64,000 nucleotides of DNA from Rhizobium mongolense subsp. loessense (GCF_900099775.1 NZ_FMTM01000003.1:675461-739460), one strand, 5' to 3'; numbered from the stretch's first letter, positions 1-10,607 are shown. Numbers and translations are program-made. The notes: a model not told the origin generated them from the sequence alone.

Positions 1-140
1 GGCCGATCCATGATGGCCCGGCGCTCTACCGCGCCGAGATTACATGTCTGGATGCCTTCAACGATGCGACGCCGGCCGCTGAGGTGCGGAAGAAGTTTCT
101 GGTCGCGGCAAGCGAGGCGCACCTGGAATATGTTGTCTGA
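1..140 (+). CDS. DUF982 domain protein, C-terminal end (cut by window edge)
   Basis: The open frame runs from the left edge to a TGA at 138-140, giving about 45 residues. The fragment has the pattern G-P-x-x-x-x-A-x-x-x-C-L-D-A, then A-x-x-V-R-K-x-F-x-x-A-A-x-E-A. That resembles the C-terminal half of DUF982, a small family common in Rhizobiales with no assigned function. The start lies outside the window. The next gene begins about 10 bases downstream on the same strand. The family call rests on a short fragment only. Confidence 0.5.
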   Translation, partial: PIHDGPALYRAEITCLDAFNDATPAAEVRKKFLVAASEAHLEYVV

Positions 141-149
141 TTCGGCGTG

Positions 150-908
150 ATGAGCTCCACTGATATTGGCAATCTGCTCGGTACCGGTAAAGAGGCGGAG
201 GTCTATGAGCACGGGGCGCTGGTCCTTAAGCTCTACAGGGTCACCGCGTCCAAAAGTGCTGCGTTGAGAGAAGCCGCGGTTTTGGCGCTCATCGAGCCAT
301 TTGGCCTGCCAGCGCCAAAGGTTTCAGACGTCAGACAGTACGGGGACCGCTGGGGACTGGTGATGACCCGGGCCTGCGGTCAGCCATTTGCCAACGCGAT
401 GATCTCACAACCCGCGCTGATTCCAAAATACCTGGATGAAATGGTGCGGCTGCACAGGGAAATCCACCGCCAATCCGCACACGCCCTTCCCGGGCTTAAG
501 GCGAGACTGGCCTCGAATATTTGGCATGCGCCATCATTAAATAGAGCACATCGTGAAAGGCTTCTGGCGGGGCTTGATACCCTGCCGGAGGGGAACGTTC
601 TCTGTCACGGAGATTTTCATCCCTGGAACATCCTCGGCTCTCCTGGTCAGGCGATGGTCGTGGATTGGTTGGACGCATGCGCCGGCAGCCCGGCCGCCGA
701 TGTCTGTCGCACCTATGTCCTAATACGTCATGAAGCGCCCGAAATAGCTGCTTGGTATGTCGAAACCTATGCAAGAGCCGGCGGCCTTGCCCTTGGCGAT
801 ATTTTCGCCTGGTTGCCCTTTGTTGCCGCGGCCCGGCTGGCAGAGGGAGTTTCGAAGGAAGAAGACGAACTGATCCGCATGGCTGGCGCGAACTGGTCAG
901 ATATCTGA
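150..908 (+). CDS. aminoglycoside phosphotransferase (APH) family kinase
   Basis: A 252-residue protein with the APH/choline-kinase fold signature. The catalytic loop is HGDFHPWN near residues 153-160, and the metal-binding Asp is in VVDWLDA about 10 residues later. An N-terminal glycine-rich G-T-G-K-E-A-E-V segment is followed by a Lys in the LVLKLYR strand, the expected ATP-binding lysine. Length fits small phosphotransferases of this superfamily. The substrate cannot be read: members phosphorylate antibiotics, homoserine, choline or sugars, so this is not evidence of drug resistance. A GTG at 147 directly precedes the ATG at 150; neither has a clear ribosome-binding site. Confidence 0.8.
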   Translation: MSSTDIGNLLGTGKEAEVYEHGALVLKLYRVTASKSAALREAAVLALIEPFGLPAPKVSDVRQYGDRWGLVMTRACGQPFANAMISQPALIPKYLDEMVRLHREIHRQSAHALPGLKARLASNIWHAPSLNRAHRERLLAGLDTLPEGNVLCHGDFHPWNILGSPGQAMVVDWLDACAGSPAADVCRTYVLIRHEAPEIAAWYVETYARAGGLALGDIFAWLPFVAAARLAEGVSKEEDELIRMAGANWSDI

Positions 909-983
909 TCGCGCGCCAATCGCAAATTCTCCAAATCGAAGTTCCCGCTGCCGGCGCAAGGCGAAGGCTGACATGGCACACCA

Positions 984-2264
984 TCACAAATGCGCAGCAC
1001 CCGGTTCGAGTTGCGGGCTGTCGCCCGGGTGGGTGAAGAGTTTGCCCTTTTCGGCAAAGAGCGTGGCGACGATGGTGATCGCGCCGAAAACCGCAAAGCC
1101 TGCGAAGAGCGGCTGGACGGTGCCGTTGAAGAGCTGGCCGACGCCTCCTCCCAGCAGCGCGCCGACGGAGGTCGAGACGAAGCCGGTGATGGCGGTCGCC
1201 GTCCCTGCAAGATTGCCCATCGGTTCCAGGCTGATTGCCGTGAAGTTCGTGGCGATGACCGCAAACATCATCAGCAGAATGGAGAACAAGGCGTAGTCCA
1301 GCGCGAAATTGACGTTGGCATCGAGCGCCATGACGTAACCGAATGCCGAAATCACCGTAAAGAGGATCATTGCTGTGTGCGAGATGCGGCGCATGCCGAA
1401 GGTGCGCACGAAGAAGCCGTTGGCGAAGTTGGCAACGGCAATGCCGCCTGCCGTTGCAGCAAAGGCTATCGGCAGCCAATCGCCGAGGCCGTAGACTTCA
1501 CCGAATACCTGCTGGACGGAGATCACATAGGCGCTGATTACGCCCGTGAACATCGTGAGCCCGATCATATAGCCGCAGGTGATGCGGTTGGTGAGAACCG
1601 TCCTGAAGCCTTCGACGATCGAACCAACGGAGAGCGGGATGCGCTCATCGACCGGCAGCGACTCCTTCAAGCGTAGCAGTGCCCAGAGGAATAGGACTGC
1701 GCCGACGATGCCGAGCAGGATGAAGATCCAGTGCCAGTCGGCGTAGCTGATGATCAGCTGGCCGACGGAAGGCGCGACGATCGGCACGATCATGAAGACG
1801 ATCATCACGTAGGACATGACGCGGGCCATTTCGCGGCCGCCGAAGCAGTCGCGGACAACCGCCATCGTGGTGATGCGTACCGCGGCACCGCCAATACCCT
1901 GGATGAAGCGCATGACGAGCAGCATCTCGAAGCTGCCGGTCAGTGCCGCGCCGAACATCGCCAGCACGTAGACGGCGAGGCCGCCGAGCAGGATGCGGCG
2001 GCGGCCGAAGGTGTCAGAAAGGCTGCCGAAGATGATCTGCGAGACACCAAAGCCGAAGAAGAAGACACCGATGATGAGTTGGGCATCGTTAGTGCTCGTC
2101 ACGCTCAACGAGCGGCCGATGGCGGGAAGCGCCGGCAGCATGCTGTCGATTGCCATGGCGATGCTGGCGGTCATGATCGCGATGGTTATGACAAATTCCG
2201 TGAAGCCCATGCCGATTCGGCTGGAGCCCTGATTTTCAGTGTGCGGTTTATGCTGCGGGATCAT
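984..2264 (-). CDS. Bcr/CflA family MFS multidrug efflux transporter (copy 1)
   Basis: A 426-residue inner-membrane protein with about 12 hydrophobic helices. MFS motif A is present as GSLSDTFGRRRILLGG after the second helix, and RFIQGIGGA follows in helix 4, both typical of the drug:H+ antiporter Bcr/CflA subgroup. It is preceded 40 bases upstream by a second transporter of the same family and orientation (2305-3552), so the two look like an old tandem duplication. The start at 2264 gives a 17-residue polar leader; a later ATG at 2210 would begin directly before the first helix. Substrate is unknown. Confidence 0.88.
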   Translation of the reverse strand: MIPQHKPHTENQGSSRIGMGFTEFVITIAIMTASIAMAIDSMLPALPAIGRSLSVTSTNDAQLIIGVFFFGFGVSQIIFGSLSDTFGRRRILLGGLAVYVLAMFGAALTGSFEMLLVMRFIQGIGGAAVRITTMAVVRDCFGGREMARVMSYVMIVFMIVPIVAPSVGQLIISYADWHWIFILLGIVGAVLFLWALLRLKESLPVDERIPLSVGSIVEGFRTVLTNRITCGYMIGLTMFTGVISAYVISVQQVFGEVYGLGDWLPIAFAATAGGIAVANFANGFFVRTFGMRRISHTAMILFTVISAFGYVMALDANVNFALDYALFSILLMMFAVIATNFTAISLEPMGNLAGTATAITGFVSTSVGALLGGGVGQLFNGTVQPLFAGFAVFGAITIVATLFAEKGKLFTHPGDSPQLEPGAAHL

Positions 2265-2304
2265 TCTTCAAATCCAGTCAATGTAAAATGGTTAGACGGC
2301 CCGC

Positions 2305-3552
2305 TCACAGACGCGGATTGTGAGGCTGAAACAGACGGCCCTTCTCGGCGATCAGGACGAAGACGAGTCCGATGATCGACACGGCGAAATAGCCGGAGAC
2401 CATCGGCAGCGCCGTCCCATCGAAGGCCTGGCCGATAGCCGCGCCGATGATTGCGCCGCCGATCGTACTCATGAAGCCAAGGACGGAGGAGGCGGTGCCT
2501 GCCACGTGGCCGAGCGGCTCCATGGCGAGCGAGTTGAAGTTCGAGCCGATCCAGCCGAACTGAAACATCGCAATGCCGAAGAAGCCGATGAATAGGAAGA
2601 AAGGCATCGGCTGCGGGCCAACGACCTGCACGATCATCCAGAGCGTGTTGACGGCGACGAAACCGAGCAGCGATCCATGTGACAGCCGCCGCATTCCGAA
2701 CTTGCCGACGAAGCGCGAGTTGAGAAACGACGCAATGGACATGAAGACCGCGACAGCGGCGAAGGCGAAAGGGAAATAGACGCCGAGATCGTAGATGCCG
2801 ACATAGATCTGCTGCGCGGAGTTGATGAATCCGAACAGCGAGCCGAAGATGAAGGTGGTTGCAAGCGTATAGCAAAGTGCGATGCGGTTCGTCAGAACGA
2901 GCTGGAAGCCGCTGAGGATCGAGCGTGCGGTGAAGGGGCGCATGTTGCGTGGATCGAGCGTCTCCGGCAGGCGATAGAAGGTCCATGCGGCGATTGCCGC
3001 CCCCATTGCGGCGATGAAGACGAAGATCATGTGCCAACTCGCAAAGAGCATGATGATCTGGCCGCTCCCGGGCGCGACGACGGGTACGATCATGAACACC
3101 ATCATGATCAGCGACATGACTTCGGCCATCTGCCGGCCGCCGTAGATGTCGCGGACGATCGAAATTGTGATGACGCGCGTTGCGGCAGAGCCGATGCCCT
3201 GGATGAAACGCAGAACGAGTAAGCCGGCAAACGAGGGTATGAAAGCAATCCCAATCGCCGAAGTGATGTAAATCGCCAGACCGACGAGAAGCGGCAGGCG
3301 ACGGCCGAAGCGGTCGGAAATCGGGCCATAGAAGAGCTGAGCGCCGCCGAAGCCGAGAAGATAGGACGAGACGACGAATTGCCGGTGGTTTTCGCTTTCG
3401 ACGCCCAGATTGGCGCCGATCTGCTGCAGAGCCGGCAGCATGATATCGATTGCCAGCGAATTGGTTGCCATCAAAAAGGCGGCGAGGGCGATAAATTCAC
3501 GCTTGCCCATGGGCGTCTGGCCCGCGGACACGGCTTGAGATGAATCTGTCAC
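2305..3552 (-). CDS. Bcr/CflA family MFS multidrug efflux transporter (copy 2)
   Basis: A 415-residue, roughly 12-helix transporter. Motif A appears as GPISDRFGRRLPLLVG and the helix-4 signature as RFIQGIGSA. It shares the N-terminal plan of the neighbouring copy (IDIMLPALQQIG here, IDSMLPALPAIG there), which supports a shared origin. It is likely cotranscribed with copy 1. A strong hairpin at 3574-3602 separates it from grxD upstream, so it probably has its own promoter just before 3552. Drug:proton antiport is the family role; the actual substrate cannot be inferred. Confidence 0.88.
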   Translation of the reverse strand: MTDSSQAVSAGQTPMGKREFIALAAFLMATNSLAIDIMLPALQQIGANLGVESENHRQFVVSSYLLGFGGAQLFYGPISDRFGRRLPLLVGLAIYITSAIGIAFIPSFAGLLVLRFIQGIGSAATRVITISIVRDIYGGRQMAEVMSLIMMVFMIVPVVAPGSGQIIMLFASWHMIFVFIAAMGAAIAAWTFYRLPETLDPRNMRPFTARSILSGFQLVLTNRIALCYTLATTFIFGSLFGFINSAQQIYVGIYDLGVYFPFAFAAVAVFMSIASFLNSRFVGKFGMRRLSHGSLLGFVAVNTLWMIVQVVGPQPMPFFLFIGFFGIAMFQFGWIGSNFNSLAMEPLGHVAGTASSVLGFMSTIGGAIIGAAIGQAFDGTALPMVSGYFAVSIIGLVFVLIAEKGRLFQPHNPRL

Positions 3553-3573
3553 AATGAAAATCCCATAAACAGG

Positions 3574-3602
3574 TCAAGGCGCTGTTGAGCACAGCGCCTT
3601 GA
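3574..3602 (-). terminator. perfect 12-bp hairpin between grxD and the MFS pair
   Basis: TCAAGGCGCTGT and ACAGCGCCTTGA flank a 5-base loop. It lies about 50 bases downstream of the grxD stop on the minus strand, and its base is 22 bases before the next gene's start. There is no long U-run, so it could be a weak intrinsic terminator, an mRNA 3'-end stabiliser or an attenuator for the transporter pair. Confidence 0.55.
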
Positions 3603-3650
3603 ACTCGAATTAGAACAGATTTGGAAACCGGACGGACGCCCGGTGACCTG

Positions 3651-3983
3651 TCAGGCGGCGCGGACCGTCACACCGTTTTCCTGGAAGTGCTGCTGCAACT
3701 CGCCGGCCTGGAACATTTCCCGCACGATGTCACAGCCGCCGATAAACTCGCCCTTCACGTAAAGTTGCGGGATTGTCGGCCAATTCGAATAGTCCTTGAT
3801 GCCCTGGCGGATTTCCGAATCGGCGAGCACGTCAATGCCCTTGTAGTCGACACCGAGGTAATCGAGGATCTGGACGACCTGGCCGGAGAAACCGCACTGC
3901 GGAAACTGCGGCGTGCCCTTCATGAAAAGGACGACGTCGTTCGTCTTGATTTCGTTGTCGATGAATTCGTTGATACCGCTCAT
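3651..3983 (-). CDS. grxD: monothiol glutaredoxin, Grx4/GrxD type (CGFS)
   Basis: A 110-residue protein with the diagnostic CGFS active site in PQCGFSGQ, plus the WPTIPQLYV cis-proline and GGCDI glutathione-binding motifs of monothiol glutaredoxins. These bind a [2Fe-2S] cluster with glutathione, usually as a heterodimer with BolA, and act in Fe-S cluster delivery and iron sensing. The start at 3983 (MSGINEF) is chosen because AAAGGA sits 9 bases upstream; an upstream TTG at 4001 overlaps that site. In many Rhizobiales purL, bolA and grxD are consecutive. Here bolA is 1.7 kb away, separated by two other genes. Confidence 0.95.
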   Translation of the reverse strand: MSGINEFIDNEIKTNDVVLFMKGTPQFPQCGFSGQVVQILDYLGVDYKGIDVLADSEIRQGIKDYSNWPTIPQLYVKGEFIGGCDIVREMFQAGELQQHFQENGVTVRAA

Positions 3984-4129
3984 GGGACCTAATCCTTTCA
4001 ACAGGCAGGTTAAAGGCCTGCCGTTTCAATCGTGAGCCTTAGATAGCATGTGATGGCTCAAATTCCAGCCGCCAAAATCAAAAAAAGATAAGCATGCTTA
4101 CGGTGGATAATGGCACGATGCCGGAACGC

Positions 4130-4357
4130 CTAGCGGCTGCGCTGCCTGCTGCGGGCAGTGGCGGTGCGGCGTTTGCTGACCTGCTTGCGGGCGGGCTTAT
4201 TCGCCGTTGAGGCAGTGCGGGTGAAGCGCCCCGTCGAGGAAGAGCGCGTCTGGCGCTTCTTTCGCTTGGTGGTGGTTCGGACCGCAGTCTTCTTGAGGAT
4301 TTCCTTGAGCACGGTCTCGACAACGCCGCTCACGAGTTCCTTCACGAAATCAGCCAT
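4130..4357 (-). CDS. small highly basic protein
   Basis: A 75-residue protein. The first 25 residues form a plausible amphipathic helix (VKELVSGVVETVLKEILKK). The rest is a low-complexity tail rich in Lys, Arg, Thr and Ser, with little acidic content. Such tails suggest binding to nucleic acid or another polyanion, but this is composition only. GGAGGG lies 5 bases before the ATG at 4357, which supports real translation. It is divergent from the membrane hydrolase at 4513, and the 155-base gap probably holds both promoters. I do not recognise a named family. Confidence 0.6.
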   Translation of the reverse strand: MADFVKELVSGVVETVLKEILKKTAVRTTTKRKKRQTRSSSTGRFTRTASTANKPARKQVSKRRTATARSRQRSR

Positions 4358-4512
4358 TCAGCCCTCCAGCACTCGAAACGCTTCGTGGCTATTGAATTCC
4401 GGATGCTTTCGGTTAGCAAGCGCTCTTCAACAGCACGAGAGCTTTTTCCGCCACATTTCACATGCATGCGCGTTTTGCGAATTGGCGGGCCGAGATCGCC
4501 GGAAAGATATTT

Positions 4513-5664
4513 ATGGAATTGATCAAGAAGAGGGTGGTGCTTCACTTCCCGGGTTTCGAACCGCTGGATGGGAAGGCTCACCGGGCGCGCTACGAGCGAA
4601 CCGCCAGACAAAGCGGAAAGGTTTGGGGCTTCCAGGCCCAATTAGGCGAAATAGACGATTGCCACGAGTTTGCGAAATTCGACGTACTCGCCGCTTCCGA
4701 TTTCTGGCAGACCGCAAGCAGGGTTCATGTTTTCGATCATGACGTGCTGGTACAGCATCTTAGCGCCAAACCGGCGGCAAAGCGGATAGTCGCCGGCTTT
4801 GCCGCCTGCGGCCGCATCATCGTGGACGGAGGATTGGTCGGCTATTTCCGCCATGCCTGGCGCTTCGGCCTTTTCTTCATCTTTCCGTTCGTGCTGATGC
4901 TGCTCGGCCTCATGCTGATGGCCACGATCGCTTGGGTGCCGATGGGCTTCGGTCTCGGGGTTTGGCATATCGTCTGGAGCCTGCCGGCGGCGGCTGCCTT
5001 CTTCGTCTATCTCTTCCTGCCTTTCGCCGAACGCTTCTACACCCTGCATCTCTTCGCGGATTGGGAAATGGCGGTTGCGCTCGGGCGCATGGATCGCCCC
5101 GAGGTCGACGCATGGCTCGAGCGCTGTGCGACTGCGGCGCGCGAGGCGCTGCTGGATGATGCTGATGAATATGTGATCTCGTCGCACAGCATGGGCTCGA
5201 GCGTTGCCGCGCATGTCGTCGGTCTGCTGCTTGAGAAGGAGCCGGCACTTTTCGACGGCAAGAAGGTCGTCTTTGCTTCGCTTGGTTCGGCTGTGCTGCA
5301 ATGCGCGCTGCTGTCACCCGCAAAAGCGCTGCGAGCCCGTGTCGGGCTGATCGCATGCTGCCGATCCGTCTTCTGGCTCGACGTGCACTGCCTGACGGAC
5401 GCCATCCATTTCTACAAGGTGCCGGTTGTGGCCGCAGCGGGCCATCAGGACGCGCCGCAGGCAAGAATGCAGTTCATCCGTGTCAAGCAGATGCTGACGC
5501 CGGAACACTACAAGAAGATCAAGCTGGATTTCCTGCGGGTGCACCGACAATACGTGCTGGGGCCGGACTTGCGCGCAGCCTTCGATTTCACGCTGCTGAC
5601 GGCCGGACCTTTGCCCGCCGCTCGTGTCGCCGACGGCGGACTGCAAAAAATGCCCGGATTGTGA
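4513..5664 (+). CDS. membrane-embedded alpha/beta-hydrolase-like protein
   Basis: A 383-residue protein. The start at 4513 is preceded by GGAAAG; an ATG at 4462 is in frame but lacks such a site. Residues 5-18 (RVVLHFPGFEPLDG) resemble the first strand and oxyanion-hole loop of an alpha/beta-hydrolase. Two hydrophobic helices follow at about 119-140 and 151-171. Then comes a nucleophile elbow, SHSMG, with Ser near 226. A late HRQY (His near 344) could supply the catalytic histidine. The order suggests a hydrolase fold split by a membrane hairpin. No substrate is suggested. The gene lies between bolA and the basic protein, where grxD is often found. Confidence 0.65.
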   Translation: MELIKKRVVLHFPGFEPLDGKAHRARYERTARQSGKVWGFQAQLGEIDDCHEFAKFDVLAASDFWQTASRVHVFDHDVLVQHLSAKPAAKRIVAGFAACGRIIVDGGLVGYFRHAWRFGLFFIFPFVLMLLGLMLMATIAWVPMGFGLGVWHIVWSLPAAAAFFVYLFLPFAERFYTLHLFADWEMAVALGRMDRPEVDAWLERCATAAREALLDDADEYVISSHSMGSSVAAHVVGLLLEKEPALFDGKKVVFASLGSAVLQCALLSPAKALRARVGLIACCRSVFWLDVHCLTDAIHFYKVPVVAAAGHQDAPQARMQFIRVKQMLTPEHYKKIKLDFLRVHRQYVLGPDLRAAFDFTLLTAGPLPAARVADGGLQKMPGL

Positions 5665-5689
5665 CCGGGCATTCCCAATTATCGACGCA

Positions 5690-5923
5690 TCATTCCGGGG
5701 CCGATGTCTGCAGCGCCAGTGCGTGCAGGATGCCGCCCATATTTCCTTTGAGGGCCTCATACACCATCTGATGCTGCTGGACGCGGCTCTTGCCCCGGAA
5801 GGCTTCGGCCACGACTTCAGCGGCGTAATGATCACCGTCGCCAGCAAGGTCGCGGATCGTCACCTTGGCACCGGGTATCCCGGCCCTGATCATGTCTTCG
5901 ATATCGCCGGGTTTCATGGCCAT
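5690..5923 (-). CDS. bolA: BolA family protein
   Basis: A 77-residue BolA/YrbA-type protein. It has the helix-turn-strand core with IRAGIPGAKVTIRDLAGDGDHY and the conserved C-terminal QHQMVYEAL. Its partner in the family is the CGFS glutaredoxin, here grxD at 3651-3983; together they form a [2Fe-2S] heterocomplex used in iron regulation. AAGGAG lies 8 bases before the ATG at 5923, and a second ATG two codons on gives an alternative start. It follows purL by 19 bases on the same strand and is probably cotranscribed with it. Confidence 0.93.
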   Translation of the reverse strand: MAMKPGDIEDMIRAGIPGAKVTIRDLAGDGDHYAAEVVAEAFRGKSRVQQHQMVYEALKGNMGGILHALALQTSAPE

Positions 5924-5942
5924 GATCGTAACTCCTTGCACA

Positions 5943-8219
<2,277 letters not shown>

Positions 8220-8306
8220 TTAACCTATGTAAGGGCGGCACGCGACAGGAAAATGCCTACCGTCAACAAAGAGCGGACGAAGTGCCTTTTAAGGCCAGGC
8301 GTTCGC

Positions 8307-8888
8307 CTAGAATTTATACCCGATCTGGACGCCTGCGCGCGTCATGCCGTGGTTCGGACCGTCACAAAGATCTGCGTGCGAGGAATGGGCAACTTGCGCC
8401 GTGACGTTCCAGTGGGTGTCGAAACGGTACCCCAGGCCAATATATTCATGAAATAGCAGTCGGCAGCCAAGTGCCGGTCCGTTGCCGTCGTCATCGAGAT
8501 CGCCAGTGTGGATAAGGCCGCCAAAACCGGCTTCGGCAAAAAGCGTGTCATTGATGTTTGCGGTCCAGGAAAGGCCGGTGAAGACCTGGCTCGCTTCACC
8601 GCCGGTTCCGATCGACGTGCCAAAGTGAATGCGGGGGCGCGACAGCTTTTGCTTCCAATCGGTGGCGGAATCGGCGCCGAAGGGATCGAAGAAACCCGTA
8701 ACTTCGGGGAAGACGCCGTCCTCGCGCTCGCCGCCGCCCTGCGTCGAGGACGACGCGCCGAAACGCAGTTCATCGAAAATCCGTTCCTCCGCATGAGCGG
8801 ATGCCGAGACGTCCGAGACGCCGGCGATCAATGACGCCAGCAGAATACTCAAGGAACGCAGCACCAACCCGCGACTAGGGGTCGTCAT
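8307..8888 (-). CDS. PagL-like outer-membrane lipid A 3-O-deacylase (acyloxyacyl hydrolase)
   Basis: A 193-residue protein with an N-terminal signal peptide (hydrophobic stretch near residues 8-30, ending in an Ala-rich site) and a C-terminal GVQIGYKF strand ending in Phe, as in outer-membrane beta-barrels. Near residue 168, HSSHADL followed by a conserved Asn-x-Gly-Met matches the PagL active-site region, where a His and a Ser two residues later form the catalytic pair. PagL removes the 3-O acyl chain of lipid A in the outer leaflet. Rhizobial lipid A deacylation at this position is known, which fits. The gene stands alone. Confidence 0.72.
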   Translation of the reverse strand: MTTPSRGLVLRSLSILLASLIAGVSDVSASAHAEERIFDELRFGASSSTQGGGEREDGVFPEVTGFFDPFGADSATDWKQKLSRPRIHFGTSIGTGGEASQVFTGLSWTANINDTLFAEAGFGGLIHTGDLDDDGNGPALGCRLLFHEYIGLGYRFDTHWNVTAQVAHSSHADLCDGPNHGMTRAGVQIGYKF

Positions 8889-8938
8889 CCGGTGTCCTCC
8901 TTGTTCCGCGCCATGGGCAGAACAGGAGAATTGGTAGC

Positions 8939-9073
8939 ATGAGTCGCAGCCAAGCCGGCACGCTGTCTTATGTTCATGCCGACGTCAACGCGGCGGTCAA
9001 CATCCTGGTGGTTGGAACACGGCCATCGAAGGCGGTTAAATCCGTCTCCCGGGAACGCCAAAGGGCGGCCTGA
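8939..9073 (+). pseudogene. TnpB (IS200/IS605-type OrfB) C-terminal relic
   Basis: A 44-codon open stretch reads Y-V-H-A-D-V-N-A-A-V-N-I-L followed by V-V-G-T-R-P-S. This is the characteristic end of TnpB, where the Asp of D-x-N-A-A-x-N-I belongs to the third RuvC motif and is preceded by a Cys-x-x-Cys zinc ribbon. Here the zinc-ribbon cysteines are gone (SQAGT where CxxCG is expected) and nothing upstream encodes the rest. A hairpin at 9063-9080 overlaps the stop, where IS605-type right ends often carry a palindrome. Only the last tenth of the transposon gene remains. Confidence 0.6.
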
Positions 9074-9080
9074 GCCGCCC
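9063..9080. terminator. GGGCGGC/GCCGCCC hairpin
   Basis: A perfect 7-bp stem with a 4-base loop. On the minus strand it is followed by TTT, and it lies 35 bases after the MocR stop, so it can terminate that gene. It also overlaps the end of the TnpB relic, so it may be the former right-end palindrome of the element. Confidence 0.55.
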
Positions 9081-9114
9081 CTGAAGGTCCCCGTCCTTTC
9101 CGGCGGGGAAGATG

Positions 9115-10533
9115 TTAAATTTCCCCCACATAGGCCGAGCCGCCGCCTTCCAGCAGGCTTCTCAAAATGATCAGGCCGTTTTTGAGCGCGTCCTTGCTCT
9201 TCGGCGATGAGAAGCCGATGCGCACGCGGTGATAGACCTTGTCGGCCCGGGCTGCCTTGAATTCATCCTCGTCATCGACGAGCACGCCATCGCGAAACGC
9301 GGCGTTCTTGAAGGTGCCGGACATCCAGGGATCGGGAAGCTTCAGCCAGAGGAAGGGAACATGGGGATGTGATTCGAAATCGAACCCGTCCAGCAATTCG
9401 CGGACGAGCTGCTCGCGTGCGGCAAGTTCGGTGATACTTGCCTTGCGCATGGCATGGGCGATGCCGCTTTCGACGAGGCGTGCGCAGGTCTCCGCGAGAA
9501 TGAAGGGCAAGCCGCCCGTGATCATCTTGTGGGTGACCTTGATCCGCTGGGCAAAATGCGGCGGGCAGGCGACCCATCCGCCGCGGACGCCGGCAGCGAC
9601 CGATTTGGAAAGCCCGTTGACGAGGAATGTACGGTCGGGCGCCAGCGACGCCAGCAAAGGGATTTCGTCACCCGTCATACCGCCATAAAGGTCGTCTTCG
9701 ATTAGCCAGACGCCATGCTTGCGGGCCGTCGCAGCGATCGCGGCGCGGCGCTCATAGGGCATGGTTGCAAGCGTTGGGTTGTGCGCGGTTGGCATCAGAA
9801 AGGCGAGCTTGGGATGCTGCTGCTGGCATAGCCGCTCGAAGTCATCAGGAAGGACGCCGTTCTCGTCGGAATCGACCGTGATCGTCCGTCGACCCAGTAG
9901 GCGCGCGCTGCGGCTCACTTGCGTGTAGCTCAGGTTCTCAAAGACAATCTTATCGCCGGGCGAGGACACAGCCGAGATGATCGACACCGCGGCCGCATGG
10001 GCGCCCAGCGTCGGAACGATATTCTCCGTTTCCGGCGTCCAGCCATTTCGCGCCAGCCACCTCTGCCCGGCGAGGAACCAGTTTCGCGGAAAATTGCGGG
10101 AGTAGGAGGATATCTCCGAAATGTTCTGCTCCCCGATTTCGGCGAGGATCTGACCGATAATGCGGCCCTGGCCGAGATCGGGAGCCGCGGTGGTGTCGAA
10201 GCGGATTTTGTTTGGCGGCGCGTCGAGAACCCGTGTGCCGCCAAGCGAAATCGTCAGCGGATCGGCCTGTTCGCCCGGCGCCGTCTCGGCGCGATCAAGC
10301 ACATAGGTTCCACGCCCGACTTCGCCCGCCACCAGTCCACGTTCGTGCACCAAAGCATAGGCCCGGCCGATTGTGCCGATCGTCACGCCGATATCGTAGG
10401 CAAGGTTGCGCTGCGGCGGCAGTTTGCTGCCTGCGGGGAGGGCACCGCTAGCGATGGCGGACTCGATGCTGTCCGCCAGACGCATATAGACCGGGCCGGA
10501 ACCGCGCGAAAGATCAGGGAGCCAATTTGTCAT
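9115..10533 (-). CDS. MocR/PdxR-family transcriptional regulator (GntR HTH fused to aminotransferase fold)
   Basis: A 472-residue protein. Residues 10-75 form a GntR winged helix (KLPPQRNLAYDIGVTIGTIG). The rest is a class I aminotransferase-like domain with HNPT, LIEDDLYG and NGLSKS, where the Lys is the expected PLP-binding residue. MocR proteins sense PLP or amino compounds and usually control an adjacent divergent gene; here that is the DUF1127 gene at 10608. A palindrome at 10534-10558 directly precedes the ATG. A GTG at 10557 would start inside that palindrome, so I prefer the ATG at 10533. Effector and targets are unknown. Confidence 0.88.
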   Translation of the reverse strand: MTNWLPDLSRGSGPVYMRLADSIESAIASGALPAGSKLPPQRNLAYDIGVTIGTIGRAYALVHERGLVAGEVGRGTYVLDRAETAPGEQADPLTISLGGTRVLDAPPNKIRFDTTAAPDLGQGRIIGQILAEIGEQNISEISSYSRNFPRNWFLAGQRWLARNGWTPETENIVPTLGAHAAAVSIISAVSSPGDKIVFENLSYTQVSRSARLLGRRTITVDSDENGVLPDDFERLCQQQHPKLAFLMPTAHNPTLATMPYERRAAIAATARKHGVWLIEDDLYGGMTGDEIPLLASLAPDRTFLVNGLSKSVAAGVRGGWVACPPHFAQRIKVTHKMITGGLPFILAETCARLVESGIAHAMRKASITELAAREQLVRELLDGFDFESHPHVPFLWLKLPDPWMSGTFKNAAFRDGVLVDDEDEFKAARADKVYHRVRIGFSSPKSKDALKNGLIILRSLLEGGGSAYVGEI

Positions 10534-10558
10534 GGTAACAATTTGATAGATTGTCACC
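10534..10558. promoter_or_regulatory. inverted-repeat operator candidate of the MocR regulator
   Basis: Half-sites GGTGACAAT and ATTGTTACC on the minus strand are inverted repeats with one mismatch, spaced by 7 bases. The element abuts the mocR ATG and lies 49 bases before the ATG of the divergent DUF1127 gene. Placement and symmetry fit an autoregulatory operator that could also control the divergent gene. This is inference; no binding data. Confidence 0.6.
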
Positions 10559-10607
10559 CTTAGTCTGTCAAGAGTATGAACAATCGTCAGTAACGAAGCG
10601 GACCTTC

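Noticed and set aside
147..908. Calling the APH-family gene an antibiotic-resistance gene
   Set aside because: Only fold-level kinase motifs are visible; many chromosomal members act on metabolites.
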